A stretch of 64,000 bases of DNA, from contig JBGQAK010000015.1 of the NCBI GenBank assembly GCA_041494245.1, forward strand, positions 34,380 to 98,379, in the 5' to 3' direction. Shown here piece after piece: positions 35,094-43,293 of the stretch. The first letter of the stretch is position 1; every line of letters begins with the position of its first letter. Under the pieces are notes generated by a model, which saw only the letters and a list, made by a program, of their open reading frames with translations, made no database searches and was not told the origin of the DNA. The translations under genes were made by a program, and so were the position numbers. Source of the stretch: RBG-13-68-16 sp041494245 (lineage in GTDB: Bacteria > Acidobacteriota > Thermoanaerobaculia > Thermoanaerobaculales > Thermoanaerobaculaceae).

Positions 35094-35120
35094 ACCCGGC
35101 TCTGTGAGAACGTGCCGGGT
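35094..35120 (-). terminator. Terminator-like hairpin after the ATVVLTSG protein gene
   Basis: A 7-bp stem, ACCCGGC/GCCGGGT with a 13-nt loop, is followed by TTT on the minus strand, 45 nt past the stop of the gene read leftward. The 160-nt gap to the convergent transporter gene shows nothing else. Confidence 0.45.
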
Positions 35121-35164
35121 CGAGCGCTGACTTCGAGGTCAATCGTCCTGGAGAACGGCGAAGG

Positions 35165-36022
35165 CTATCCCTGGGGTTTCTCGCGGGGCACCTGGGCGCC
35201 GGTGCCGGTGCTGTTGGCAGGCGGGAGCGCCATCATGTTCGAAGGCAGGGTGTTTGGCGAGGCACCGGCGGGGATCGACCACCCCGGCGGCGGCGTCGCG
35301 GCCGCTTGCGTGCCCCCGCCTGCCGGCTTCGGCGTCGCAACCGGCTTCGGCGTCCCGGGCGGCTTCTCGACCGGCCGGATCTCCTGCCAGTTCAGATCAA
35401 CGGCGAGCTGAACCGGCTCTCCCTCCATCGCCACCCGGGCCGTGATCGTGCCCTGCTTACCCGGCGCGAGCCCGCCTAAGAGCGAACCCGCGCCGGACGC
35501 GATGGTCTTTCCGTCGGAATCCAGGACGCGGACCTGCCCGTTGACCCCCTGGACCGCGTTGGCACCCTGGTTCGCGACGGTGGCGACGATGTCCCACTGC
35601 CCTTCGGAGACCTTTCTCTTCTCGAAGCTCACGAGCACGACCTGGGCGGTCGGCTCGGCGTCCGGCTTCTTTTCCTCGCCCGGCGGCGGGATTGTGACGT
35701 GGCTCACATCGGAGTCGGTGATGGCAACCGCGGCGGTCCCTCCCGTCGACTTCGCCCCGATGAACGGGCTGCGCGGACCTATCTGCTGGGGTGCCGCCGA
35801 GACGGGCGCCTTATCGCCGTTGGCCTGCCTCGTCGCGGCAAGGTCAACGGTCGAGAGCGGGTAGGACTCCCGCCGGCCCGACCCGTACTGCAGGATCACA
35901 TAAGTTCCTCTTACCGTGTAGTTTGCGACGTCGAGACGCTTTCCGCTGGTCAGGACCACGGTGGCGGCCGAAGCTTCGGCTGCCAGCACGAGCGCCGCGA
36001 CGAGTGTAACCACTGTCCTCAC
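35165..36022 (-). CDS. Secreted protein with DUF2846/FxLYD-like C-terminal domain, function unknown
   Basis: 285 residues. A signal peptide ends at EASA. Residues 22-60 read VVLTSGKRLDVANYTVRGTY, a short beta-domain found at the start of many secreted Acidobacteriota proteins and in the lytic transglycosylase of this window (VFVDGRILRVSGARL). Residues 125-225 form a beta-sandwich (FEKRKVSEGQWDIVATVANQGANAVQGV), like FxLYD domains. The tail is Pro/Thr/Ala-rich. GTG start with GGAGG 6 nt upstream, decisive over a longer open frame. Likely periplasmic or surface-exposed; no enzyme motif. Confidence 0.65.
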   Translation of the reverse strand: MRTVVTLVAALVLAAEASAATVVLTSGKRLDVANYTVRGTYVILQYGSGRRESYPLSTVDLAATRQANGDKAPVSAAPQQIGPRSPFIGAKSTGGTAAVAITDSDVSHVTIPPPGEEKKPDAEPTAQVVLVSFEKRKVSEGQWDIVATVANQGANAVQGVNGQVRVLDSDGKTIASGAGSLLGGLAPGKQGTITARVAMEGEPVQLAVDLNWQEIRPVEKPPGTPKPVATPKPAGGGTQAAATPPPGWSIPAGASPNTLPSNMMALPPANSTGTGAQVPREKPQG

Positions 36023-36047
36023 CTTGCACCTCCAGGTTCCCCATACC

Positions 36048-36053
36048 ATGATA
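36048..36053 (-). promoter_or_regulatory. Possible -10 box TATCAT for the secreted protein gene
   Basis: TATCAT lies 25 nt upstream of the GTG, giving a leader of about 19 nt with a good Shine-Dalgarno. No convincing -35. Confidence 0.4.
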
Positions 36054-36123
36054 CCCCCCAGGAACCCCACGGGGACCACGGGCAACGCCGGAGGCGGGCG
36101 GCGCCCCGCCGTCAACGAAAGAA

Positions 36124-36147
36124 GCGCCCCGGGGAAACCCGGGGCGC
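36124..36147 (-). terminator. Intrinsic terminator of the OmpA-like lipoprotein gene
   Basis: A perfect 10-bp stem, GCGCCCCGGG/CCCGGGGCGC, closed by a GAAA tetraloop, sits 27 nt past the stop. On the minus strand it is followed by the T-rich CTTCTTTCGTT. Confidence 0.8.
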
Positions 36148-36173
36148 GGCGTTGATCACGTTGTCGCGACAAC

Positions 36174-36815
36174 TCAGTTCATCACGACCAGGCTCACGCG
36201 GCGGTTCTTTGCGCGACCGTCAGCCGTCTTGTTGTCGGCGATCGGCTTGAACTTGCCGTAGGAGATCGCGGTCACGCGGTGCACGGGGAACCCGTGCTGC
36301 ATCGCCAGGTAGCGCATCACGGTCTCGGCGCGAGCCTGACCGAGCACGAGGTTGTACTGGTCGGAGCCGACGCTGTCGGTATGACCCTGGATCTCGATAT
36401 AGACGTTCTTGTTCTCATCCTTTACGCGCTTCGCAAAGGCATCGAGCGCGGCCTTTGCCTCGGTGGACACGTCGCTCTTGTTGAACCCGAAGCGGACGTC
36501 CTCGTCTGTGATGGTCACCTCGAACAGGAAGGAGTGGTTCGCCAGCTTGTTCGCCTCGTTGGCACGGGCAAGGGCCTCCTTGGCCGTGTCCGAGAGCTTG
36601 GCGATGGCCGCGCTCTGATCGGCATCCACCTTCTTGATGTTGGTGATGTCCATCTGGGTTGCTTCGACCTGCTTCTGAACCTCACCGATCTTGGCGTCCT
36701 GGGCCTTTTCAGCCGCGGCCACCTGCTCTTGGACGTACGTCTTGGTGGCGCAACCGGCCACGCCGAGCGTGACGACGAGCCCCACCACCAGAACACCCAA
36801 CAGCGACTTTCTCAT
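36174..36815 (-). CDS. OmpA-family peptidoglycan-binding lipoprotein
   Basis: 213 residues. A signal sequence ends in lipobox VAGC, then a coiled-coil-like helix (30-95, heptads such as EKAQDAKIGEVQKQVEATQ) in the manner of Lpp/Pal-like spacers, and a C-terminal OmpA domain (105-213) with IEIQGHTDSVGSDQYN and AKNRRVSLVV, which bind diaminopimelate in peptidoglycan. It should anchor the outer membrane to the wall. ATG with AAAGGAGG 7 nt upstream. It is monocistronic by its own promoter and terminator. Confidence 0.92.
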   Translation of the reverse strand: MRKSLLGVLVVGLVVTLGVAGCATKTYVQEQVAAAEKAQDAKIGEVQKQVEATQMDITNIKKVDADQSAAIAKLSDTAKEALARANEANKLANHSFLFEVTITDEDVRFGFNKSDVSTEAKAALDAFAKRVKDENKNVYIEIQGHTDSVGSDQYNLVLGQARAETVMRYLAMQHGFPVHRVTAISYGKFKPIADNKTADGRAKNRRVSLVVMN

Positions 36816-36879
36816 GACGCATCCTCCTTTTGCCCCCGGTCTGCCGGCATCGTGATTCGGTCTCTCTGCAACAACGCAC

Positions 36880-36924
36880 CTTATACCAGGCGTCTTATAC
36901 CACAGCTTCAGGCTAGCGTGTCAA
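36880..36924 (-). promoter_or_regulatory. Tandem extended -10 promoters of the OmpA-like gene
   Basis: TGGTATAAG occurs twice, at 36894-36902 and 36880-36888, 14 bp apart. Each is an extended -10 (TGN plus TATAAG). TTGACA at 36919-36924 stands 19 nt from the upstream copy. Two transcription starts separated by 14 nt are expected, with leaders of roughly 60 and 75 nt. Confidence 0.65.
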
Positions 36925-36940
36925 GCCCCGAACGCCGGTT

Positions 36941-37870
36941 TCAGGGCAGCGTGCCCTTGTAGCCCTGGCGCGCCAGCACGCCGTAATCCCCGTCCACCTT
37001 GACCTCGATCCTGCGCCACTTCACCATGCCGATGCCCGACTGCTCGAACGTGATGATGTAGCGCATGGTCAGCTCCTTCCGGAGATCGAGTGCGAACTGC
37101 GGCAGCTTGGACGCCCTGTCGACCCTGAGGTAGCGGCCGCCGGAGGCCGTGGCGAAGCGGGCGAGCAGGTCCTCGTAGCTGTCCGGGGGGCCCTCCTCGG
37201 CCGGGGGCGGCTCGATCCCCATCACGTACAGCGGATCCGAGAGGTTTTCGAGGATCCGCATGGCATCCGCCGGCGTGAACGTCGAGGCGGTGTCGACCCC
37301 GTCGGTGAAGAAGAGGACGACCCGGCGGACGTTGTGGGCCCCTTCCATCGCCTCCGGCGTGGCGATCAGCATGTCGTAGAGGGCCGTCGTGCCGTAGCCC
37401 CGTAGCGACTCCAGAATCCGCCCCAGGAGGCTCGGGTCGGTGCCGAACGCCAGGCGCCTCTTGACCTCCCCGGCCCCGAACGTGATCAGGCAGACCTCGT
37501 CGTCGGGCCGGAGCTGCCCGACGAACTGGAGGACGGCCTCGCGAGTCTTGGCGAGCCGCCTGCCGTTCATCGAGCCCGAGGTGTCCACCACGAAGGCGTA
37601 GGAGATCGGGAGGCCGCCCTCGCGCCAGAACGACTTGATCGGGAACTGGATGTCGTCCACGTACAGGTGGAAGCGATCCTCCTCGAGCGCCGGAACGAGC
37701 CTTCCGCGCCCGTCCCGAACCGTAACCGGGACCAGGATCGACGAAACCTCGGCCGTGGCGCTGAAGGCGTCCTTCTTGTCGGGAGGCTCCTCACCGAGGG
37801 CAGGCGGCGCGGCAAACAGGGCCGCGCCCGCCGCCGGCAGCAGCCAACGCGACAACCGCGCTCTCAGCAT
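36941..37870 (-). CDS. Secreted von Willebrand factor A domain protein
   Basis: 309 residues. An N-terminal signal peptide ends near PALGEE. A beta-rich segment follows (SILVPVTVRDGRGRLVPALEEDRFHLYVDD), as in Acidobacteriota VWFA-related proteins, then a VWA domain (90-280) with MIDAS FVVDTSGSMNG, the Thr of GYGTTALYDML and the Asp of FFTDGVDTAS. It probably binds another protein outside the cytoplasm; partner unknown. It lies 6 nt downstream of the barrel-protein gene and probably shares its transcript with it and the TlpA gene. Confidence 0.85.
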   Translation of the reverse strand: MLRARLSRWLLPAAGAALFAAPPALGEEPPDKKDAFSATAEVSSILVPVTVRDGRGRLVPALEEDRFHLYVDDIQFPIKSFWREGGLPISYAFVVDTSGSMNGRRLAKTREAVLQFVGQLRPDDEVCLITFGAGEVKRRLAFGTDPSLLGRILESLRGYGTTALYDMLIATPEAMEGAHNVRRVVLFFTDGVDTASTFTPADAMRILENLSDPLYVMGIEPPPAEEGPPDSYEDLLARFATASGGRYLRVDRASKLPQFALDLRKELTMRYIITFEQSGIGMVKWRRIEVKVDGDYGVLARQGYKGTLP

Positions 37871-37876
37871 GAGGCC

Positions 37877-38530
37877 CTAGAAGACGAAGGTCAGTCCCAG
37901 GCCCAGCTCCGTGAAGGTGAGCCAGTTTCGGTCATAGGTGCAATAGCCCCACCAGTTATCGCAGCTGCGCGTGGTGTCGATATTGACGCTGTGCGCACGC
38001 CAGTCGAAGCGAAGTGCGACCTGCGGGGAGAAGAAGAGCTTGAACCCGCCCCCGAAGTCCCCGACGAACCGTGTGTCAGACGAAAGGTTGGCGCCGGCCC
38101 CGGGAACGACCCCCATTTCGAGGGTCGGGGAAAGCCGCATGGCGCCGATTCCGCCCGCCAGGAACGGCACGAAACGGCTGTGCCCGAAAGCGACCTCCAT
38201 GTTTGCCTCGGCGGTGGTCATGTCCATCCTGCCGACCCTGTTCACACCCCCGAAGAGCTCCTTGTGCCCGGTGATGAGGTCTGCCCTTTCCTTGGCCAGG
38301 AATCCCTCGATGGCCCAGTTTGGGGCAAAGCGATACGCAACCCTGACCCCGTACGACCCGGCATCGTCGACAGTCGTGTCGAAGTTGACTCCGCTGATCG
38401 TGCCCTGCGCGATGGTGTCGCCGAGCCAGTACCCGATCGTCGGCGTCAGCTCGACCGTGTTGGGCGTGCCCTGCGCGAGGGCCCATGGGGCGATGAGAAC
38501 CATGCAGGCGGCTGCGAGGATCTTGTACAT
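37877..38530 (-). CDS. Small outer-membrane beta-barrel protein
   Basis: 217 residues. A signal peptide ends at WALAQG. The rest alternates polar and hydrophobic residues in amphipathic strands (GVRVAYRFAPNWAIEGFLAKERADL, FVPFLAGGIGAMRL) and ends in the outer-membrane signal Phe (LGLTFVF), as for OmpW/OmpX-like or porin-family barrels. Two cysteines in RSCDNWWGYCTYD may form a loop disulfide. Likely eight strands; cargo or function unknown. GGAGGG stands upstream of the ATG. It is encoded 1 nt after the TlpA gene. Confidence 0.8.
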   Translation of the reverse strand: MYKILAAACMVLIAPWALAQGTPNTVELTPTIGYWLGDTIAQGTISGVNFDTTVDDAGSYGVRVAYRFAPNWAIEGFLAKERADLITGHKELFGGVNRVGRMDMTTAEANMEVAFGHSRFVPFLAGGIGAMRLSPTLEMGVVPGAGANLSSDTRFVGDFGGGFKLFFSPQVALRFDWRAHSVNIDTTRSCDNWWGYCTYDRNWLTFTELGLGLTFVF

Positions 38531-38531
38531 G

Positions 38532-39086
38532 TCACTTCCCTCCTTTCGCGGATCGTTCGGCCAGCACCCCGATCACCTGCTGCCGGAGGTCCTTCACGGC
38601 CTCCGGCGAGTAGCCGGGGTAGATCCGCACCACACCCCCATCCCGATCGAGAAGAAACGAAATTGGAATACGGTCCACGCCCAGGGTAGCCTGCGTCTTG
38701 CCATCGATCAGGTAGACCGGCAGCGTGATCCCCGTGCGGGCCAGGAAGACGTCGATGCGCGGCTTGACCATCTCGAGCTGCTGGGCCAGCCCTTCCTCGT
38801 TGGTGGAGACGGGAACGTCGACGTCCACGGCCAGGACGACGAGCCCCTTCCCGCCAAGCTCGTTGTAGAGCCTCTGCAGCTCCGGCAGCTCCATGCGGCA
38901 CGGCCCGCACCAGGTCGCCCAGAAGTTCAACACCGTCGCGATTCCGAGGAAGTCCTTGAGCTGATAGGTCTGCCCCTTCAGGTCCGCTACCTCGATCGCC
39001 GGGAACGCCGGCCGGGGCTCGGCGGCCCCTGCACCTGACGCCGCCAGGGCGGCCAGAAACATTACGCCGATCAGTCTTCTGCCCAT
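38532..39086 (-). CDS. TlpA/ResA-like periplasmic thioredoxin
   Basis: 184 residues. A signal peptide to about residue 22 (GAGAAEPRPAFP) is followed by a thioredoxin fold with active-site WCGPC in FWATWCGPCRMELPELQRLY and cis-Pro in RIPISFLLDRDG. These proteins reduce disulfides in the periplasm, often for cytochrome c maturation. The ATG lies 7 nt after TAGCAT, pointing to a leaderless message and deciding the start against an upstream in-frame extension. It is the first gene of tlpA-barrel-VWA. No cytochrome genes are close. Confidence 0.88.
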   Translation of the reverse strand: MGRRLIGVMFLAALAASGAGAAEPRPAFPAIEVADLKGQTYQLKDFLGIATVLNFWATWCGPCRMELPELQRLYNELGGKGLVVLAVDVDVPVSTNEEGLAQQLEMVKPRIDVFLARTGITLPVYLIDGKTQATLGVDRIPISFLLDRDGGVVRIYPGYSPEAVKDLRQQVIGVLAERSAKGGK

Positions 39087-39093
39087 CCAGCGA

Positions 39094-39099
39094 ATGCTA
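39094..39099 (-). promoter_or_regulatory. -10 box TAGCAT of the TlpA gene (leaderless)
   Basis: TAGCAT ends exactly 7 nt before the ATG with TCGCTGG between. No good -35 is seen. It overlaps the divergent hbd promoter region. Confidence 0.45.
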
Positions 39100-39107
39100 C
39101 CACGGCG

Positions 39108-39136
39108 TTGACACTCCGCCCAGCTTGTGCTACCTT
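39108..39136 (+). promoter_or_regulatory. hbd promoter TTGACA - 17 nt - TACCTT, leaderless
   Basis: A perfect -35 and a TACCTT -10 at ideal 17-nt spacing. The -10 ends 8 nt before the ATG at 39145, so transcription should start at or within 2 nt of the A of ATG. No Shine-Dalgarno exists (TCACAACC). It is the strongest single case for leaderless transcription here. Confidence 0.7.
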
Positions 39137-39144
39137 TCACAACC

Positions 39145-40056
39145 ATGAACGAGCGTGAGCTTCACCGCATAGCCGTCGTGGGCGGCGGCATGATGGGCCG
39201 CTCGATCGCAACGCGCGTCTCCCAGGCCGGCCTGGGCGTGGTCGTGCGCGAGATCACCACGGAGCGCGTCGGCCAGGTCAGGGAGCTGCTCCAGGGCGAC
39301 CTCGACCGCGAGATCGAGCGCTGGGGGCTGACGCAGTCCGAGAAGAAGGCGATCCTCGCCCGCATCGAGTTCACGACCGACGTCAAGAAGACCGCCGGCT
39401 GCGACCTACTTATCGAGACGATCAACGAGGACTTCGCCGCAAAGAAAGAGCTCATCGGGGAGCTCGACGGTGTCCTTGCGCCCGCAATACCGATCATCAT
39501 CAACACCTCCACGCTCTCCATCAGCGAGTTGGCGCAAGGGCTTGCTCACCCCGAGCGCGTGCTGGGCATGCACTTCCTCTACCCCGTGACGACGACGAGG
39601 GTCGTCGAGGTCGTCAAGGGCCAGGTCACCAGCGAGGACGCCTTCCAGACCGCGCGGCGCTTCGTGCGCATCCTCGGCAAGGTCCCGATCCAGGAGTTCG
39701 AGTCCCCGGGGTTCGTGACCACCCGCGTGATCATGCCGCTGGTCAACGAGGCGGCGCACGTGGTGATGGAGGGCGTGGCGAGCGCGGCCGAGGTCGACCT
39801 GGCCATCAAGCTCGGTTACGAGTTCCGGCACGGCCCGCTCGAGTGGGCCGACCGCGTCGGCCTGCACCGGATCCTCAACTGGTTGGAGCACCTGTTCCAC
39901 GAAACCGGCGATGCGAAGTTCCGGCCCTGCCCGATCATCCGGAAGCTGGTGCGCGCGGGCCACACCGGGGCCCGGGTGGGAAAGGGTTTCTTCACCTACG
40001 ACAGCGAGCGCAGTCGGCTCGACCGCCTGCCCGACGACACCCCCAAGCTGAGCTGA
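39145..40056 (+). CDS. 3-hydroxyacyl-CoA dehydrogenase
   Basis: 303 residues: N-terminal NAD-binding Rossmann domain starting IAVVGGGMMGRSIA, catalytic region MHFLYPVTTTRVVEVV with the His, ESPGFVTTRVIMPLVNEA and the C-terminal dimerisation domain with GPLEWADRVGLHRIL and GARVGKGFFTY. The family oxidises 3-hydroxyacyl-CoA (3-hydroxybutyryl-CoA type) in fatty acid or butyrate metabolism. The canonical G-x-G-x-x-G is GGGMMG. Start by the leaderless promoter. The acetate kinase gene follows after 33 nt with its own Shine-Dalgarno, so both may take part in acyl-CoA and acetate turnover. Confidence 0.93.
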   Translation: MNERELHRIAVVGGGMMGRSIATRVSQAGLGVVVREITTERVGQVRELLQGDLDREIERWGLTQSEKKAILARIEFTTDVKKTAGCDLLIETINEDFAAKKELIGELDGVLAPAIPIIINTSTLSISELAQGLAHPERVLGMHFLYPVTTTRVVEVVKGQVTSEDAFQTARRFVRILGKVPIQEFESPGFVTTRVIMPLVNEAAHVVMEGVASAAEVDLAIKLGYEFRHGPLEWADRVGLHRILNWLEHLFHETGDAKFRPCPIIRKLVRAGHTGARVGKGFFTYDSERSRLDRLPDDTPKLS

Positions 40057-40089
40057 GCGCCCGTCCGAAGCCTACGAGGGGAGCGAAAG

Positions 40090-41355
40090 ATGAAGATCCT
40101 GGTCCTCAACTGCGGTTCGTCCTCCGTGAAGTTCCAGGTCATCGAGACCTCGCTGGAGATGATCGAGGCCAACTCCGACCACACGCTCGCGAAGGGCCTG
40201 GTCGAGAAGATCGGTCTCTCGGACTCGCGCCTGGCCATCGAGGTGGAAGGCCGCAAGCTCTACCAGGAGATCTCCGAGATCCTCGAGCACCGGACAGCCG
40301 TCGAGCGCGTACTCAAGGTGCTCGTCCACCCCGAGCACGGCGTCCTCAAGAGCGCGAAGGAGATCGAGGCCATCGGTCACAGGGTGGTGCACGGCGGCGA
40401 GAGGTTCGCCTCCTCGGTGCTCATCACCCCCGAGGTGGAGGCGATGATCGAGGAGTGCGTGGTCCTCGCCCCGCTCCACAACCCCCACAACCTGCGCGGC
40501 ATCGCTGCCGCCCGCAGCCTGCTGTCGGGCGTCCCCCACGTGGCCGTGTTCGACACCGCGTTCCATCAGTCCATGCCGCCCAAGGCATTCATCTACGGCC
40601 TCCCCTACCAGCTCTACACGCGCCATTCGATCCGACGCTACGGGTTCCACGGCACGTCCCACCGTTTCGTCTCGATTCGCACCGCCAAGCTTCTCGACCG
40701 CGCGCTCGAGGAGCTGCGCATCGTGACCTGCCACCTCGGCAACGGGTGCTCGATGGCCGCCGTGGACCGCGGGCGGTCGGTGGACACCTCGATGGGCTTC
40801 ACGCCGCTCGAGGGCCTGCTGATGGGCACCCGCGCCGGCGATCTGGACGCGGCGATCATCCCGTGGGTGATGACGATGGAGGAGGTCACCCTCTCGCAGC
40901 TCAACGCGATGCTCAACAAGCACTCCGGCCTTCAGGGCATCTCCGGCGTTTCCTCCGACATGCGTGAGATCGAGGCCGCGTGCGCGACGGGCAACAAGCG
41001 CGCCTGCCTTGCCTTCGACATCTTCTGCTACCGCATCAGGAAGTACGTCGGCGCCTACGCCGCCGCAATGGGCGGGCTGGATGCCGTCACGTTTACTGGC
41101 GGCATCGGGGAGAACTCCGCCCTGGTGAGGCAGGCGGCGCTGTCCGGAATGGGGTTCTTCGGCATCGAGCTCGACCAGGGGGCCAACCGCAGCGCGCCCC
41201 GCGGCAAGGAGGTTCTGGTCTCGCGCCCCGGCTCCCGCGTCGCGGTCGCCATCGTTCCCACCAACGAGGAACGCGTGATCGCCAGGGACACCGTGCGCGT
41301 GCTCGGCGGGGTGATGCCGTCGTTCGCGGCGCCCGGCAACGAGGCGCCGAGGTAG
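40090..41355 (+). CDS. ackA: Acetate kinase
   Basis: 421 residues. AckA interconverts acetyl-phosphate plus ADP with acetate plus ATP. ASKHA-fold motifs: VLNCGSSSVKFQV, AIGHRVVHGGERF, FDTAFHQSMP, YGFHGTSHRFVS, CHLGNGCSMAAVDRGRSVDTSMGFTPLEGL and FTGGIGENS. The length is normal. ATG with GAGGGG before it. No pta is adjacent. Butyrate kinase is less likely given SVDTSMGFTPLEG. Confidence 0.95.
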   Translation: MKILVLNCGSSSVKFQVIETSLEMIEANSDHTLAKGLVEKIGLSDSRLAIEVEGRKLYQEISEILEHRTAVERVLKVLVHPEHGVLKSAKEIEAIGHRVVHGGERFASSVLITPEVEAMIEECVVLAPLHNPHNLRGIAAARSLLSGVPHVAVFDTAFHQSMPPKAFIYGLPYQLYTRHSIRRYGFHGTSHRFVSIRTAKLLDRALEELRIVTCHLGNGCSMAAVDRGRSVDTSMGFTPLEGLLMGTRAGDLDAAIIPWVMTMEEVTLSQLNAMLNKHSGLQGISGVSSDMREIEAACATGNKRACLAFDIFCYRIRKYVGAYAAAMGGLDAVTFTGGIGENSALVRQAALSGMGFFGIELDQGANRSAPRGKEVLVSRPGSRVAVAIVPTNEERVIARDTVRVLGGVMPSFAAPGNEAPR

Positions 41356-41445
41356 GGCCGGGGGTACGGGCTCGGGGATCCGGGGTGGAAGAAGAATCAA
41401 CCCCTGCAACCTGCACGAGGCTGTTCGAGAAACGTCAGGAGGGGA

Positions 41446-42324
41446 TCAGGAGCGCGCCCTCTCGCGCGGCCGGACGCGGTCCTTGTGCAGCACGATCGCC
41501 TCGAGGACTCCCTCCGCGACGCGCTGCGCCTTGTCCGAGATGTGCTCGATGTCCCCGGTCCTGCCGCGCGGGTCGATGTCGCCGATCTTGTCCCCCCCCT
41601 CGACCGGCACGCCGTCGCGGAGCAGGCCGCGGAGCACCCCGGCGATGCGGGCCACGACCGGGTACTCGGAGTCAACCGGCACGCCCTTGTAGAGGTCCTC
41701 GCGGGCGAACAGCAGCACGACCACGCCGATCTTCTCCCCCTGCTCGAGGCGGTCACCGATGTCGTGGTTGGTGCGGAAGATCCCGGGGCGCTGCGCCTTG
41801 ATCACGCGTTCCTGGGCAAACCCCATGATCTCGGCCGGCGGCTCGGACGGCAGCGACTGCCCGCCGGAGAGCACCCGGCCGAGCTCCGGCCCACGCACCG
41901 TCTCGACGAGCGCGTGGCAGTGCTTGCCCGCCAGGTACCCGGGCCCGAGAGCCACGACGAGGGACGCGACGTCCTTGGTCAGGCCCCAGTTCGAGCGGAG
42001 CATCGCGGCCTCGACGTAGATGTCAGGGGGCCAGGCCGCGAGCACCTCAGGGAGAGGCTGGGTGGTGACGGCGAGGTCGCCGAGCTCGTGGAGCATGTCG
42101 ACCTCGGAGAGCAGCATCACGAAACGGGCCGTGACGCCGTCGACGGTCTTGCCGCGGGTGAACACCGCCTCGGAGAAGCAGACGTTGCGCCGCACCGCCT
42201 TGGGGAAGGCACGCTCCACGAGGAGCACCCGCCCGATGCCCTGGCGGGCGACGTGCACCGCCACGGCGCTGCCGAGCTCGCCGGCCCCGCGGATCAGGAC
42301 GCGCGCTCTGCGCAGGCGTTGCAT
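41446..42324 (-). CDS. YqeB-family selenium-dependent molybdenum hydroxylase system protein
   Basis: 292 residues. Starts with a Rossmann loop, VLIRGAGELGSAVAVHVARQG, then ERAFPKAVRRNVCFSEAVF, PDIYVEAAML, GLGPGY-like ALGPGYLAGKHCHALVET and TRGK. This fits the YqeB/EF2563 group found beside selenium-dependent molybdenum hydroxylases (XdhC-related, possibly cofactor maturation). No molybdenum hydroxylase or selD is in the window. The role is thus inferred from family neighbours elsewhere. ATG overlaps the ridA stop by 1 nt. The last gene of hpt-ridA-yqeB; the 90-nt gap to ackA holds no clear terminator. Confidence 0.78.
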   Translation of the reverse strand: MQRLRRARVLIRGAGELGSAVAVHVARQGIGRVLLVERAFPKAVRRNVCFSEAVFTRGKTVDGVTARFVMLLSEVDMLHELGDLAVTTQPLPEVLAAWPPDIYVEAAMLRSNWGLTKDVASLVVALGPGYLAGKHCHALVETVRGPELGRVLSGGQSLPSEPPAEIMGFAQERVIKAQRPGIFRTNHDIGDRLEQGEKIGVVVLLFAREDLYKGVPVDSEYPVVARIAGVLRGLLRDGVPVEGGDKIGDIDPRGRTGDIEHISDKAQRVAEGVLEAIVLHKDRVRPRERARS

Positions 42325-42704
42325 CAGCGCACCGCCAAAGCCTCGACTTCGACCTGGGCGCCGCGAGGCAGCGACGCGGCGCCGATGACCGCGCGCGCCG
42401 GCCGGTGGCCCCCGAAGAACGCCGCGTAGATCTCGTTGAACTCGGCAAAGCGCGCCATGTCGGTCAGGTACACGGTGACCTTCACGACCCCGGAGCGGTC
42501 ACACGCGGCGGCGCGCAGCACACCGCCGAGGTTGTCGAGCGCGCGCTCCGCCTGCGCGGCGAATGGCCCGCCCACCATTTCTCCCGTCGCCGGGTCCAGG
42601 GGGATCTGACCGGATGCGAAGACCCAGCCCCCGGCCGCGACGGCCTGGCTGTACGGCCCGATGGCCTTGGGTGCGGCGTCGGTCTGGATGGTCTCGACCT
42701 TCAT
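42324..42704 (-). CDS. ridA: RidA family protein (enamine/imine deaminase)
   Basis: 126 residues, full-length RidA: IGPYSQAVAAGGWVFASGQIPLDPATGEMVGG, NLGGVLRAAACDRSGVVKVTVYLTDMARFAEFNEIY and RAVIGAASLPRGAQVEVEALA (the Arg and Glu that bind and activate 2-imino acids). It hydrolyses reactive enamines from PLP enzymes such as threonine dehydratase. The ATG overlaps the hpt stop (ATGA), which selects it. Confidence 0.95.
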   Translation of the reverse strand: MKVETIQTDAAPKAIGPYSQAVAAGGWVFASGQIPLDPATGEMVGGPFAAQAERALDNLGGVLRAAACDRSGVVKVTVYLTDMARFAEFNEIYAAFFGGHRPARAVIGAASLPRGAQVEVEALAVR

Positions 42705-43231
42705 GCTCCCTCCCCGTCCGGGACAAACTCCCAAATGTCCGGAAGGTTACGGAAGCTCTCCGCAAAGTCAAGGCCGAAGCCCACCACGAAGCGGTCCTCG
42801 ATCTCCAGGCCCACGAAGTCCAGCGCCACTTCGATCTTCCTCCGCGACGGCTTGGAGAGCAGGGCGACGACCTGGACCGAGCGCGGGTGGCGCGCCTTCA
42901 GGAGCTGCACGACGTCGGCGAGCGTGAGACCGGTGTCGACGATGTCCTCCACGATGTATACGTCCTTGCCGGAGATGTCCACGCTTACGTCCTTGGTCAG
43001 CGTGACCGTGCCTGAGGATTCGCTGGTCGCCCCGTACGACGAGACCTGGATGAAGTCCATCACGACCGGGCGGTTGAGGCGCTGGGTCAGCGCCGTGAAG
43101 AAGAACACGGCGCCCTTCAGGATGCACACGAAGACCGGGTCGCGCCCCTCGAGGTCCGCGTTGATCTCCTCGGCCAGCGTAGCGATGACCTGCTGGACCT
43201 TTTCGCTGGTGAGCACCCTTTCCTTCAGCAC
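42701..43231 (-). CDS. hpt: Hypoxanthine phosphoribosyltransferase
   Basis: 176 residues. Purine salvage enzyme: IMP and GMP from hypoxanthine and guanine. Phosphoribosyltransferase motif VYIVEDIVDTGLTLADV, loop LKGAVFFFTAL, and SSYGATSESSGTVTLTKD, RFVVGFGLDF are typical. GTG start with GGAGG 7 nt upstream. First gene of the operon; the 62-nt gap to the divergent gene holds both promoters. Confidence 0.96.
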   Translation of the reverse strand: MLKERVLTSEKVQQVIATLAEEINADLEGRDPVFVCILKGAVFFFTALTQRLNRPVVMDFIQVSSYGATSESSGTVTLTKDVSVDISGKDVYIVEDIVDTGLTLADVVQLLKARHPRSVQVVALLSKPSRRKIEVALDFVGLEIEDRFVVGFGLDFAESFRNLPDIWEFVPDGEGA

Positions 43232-43269
43232 CGTCCACCTCCGTTTGGCGGTCCGCCCGCACGCTGGTG

Positions 43270-43275
43270 TAGACT
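43270..43275 (+). promoter_or_regulatory. Possible -10 box TAGACT for the unknown gene at 43294
   Basis: TAGACT stands 18 nt before the ATG. No Shine-Dalgarno is visible in the 10-nt leader that this would give, and no -35 at correct spacing, so this is a weak assignment. Confidence 0.3.
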
Positions 43276-43293
43276 CGCCTCAGAAGCCTCGCC

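Noticed and set aside
41356..41445. Terminator between convergent ackA and yqeB genes
   Set aside because: Only a weak GGGGT/ACCCC pairing without a U-run.
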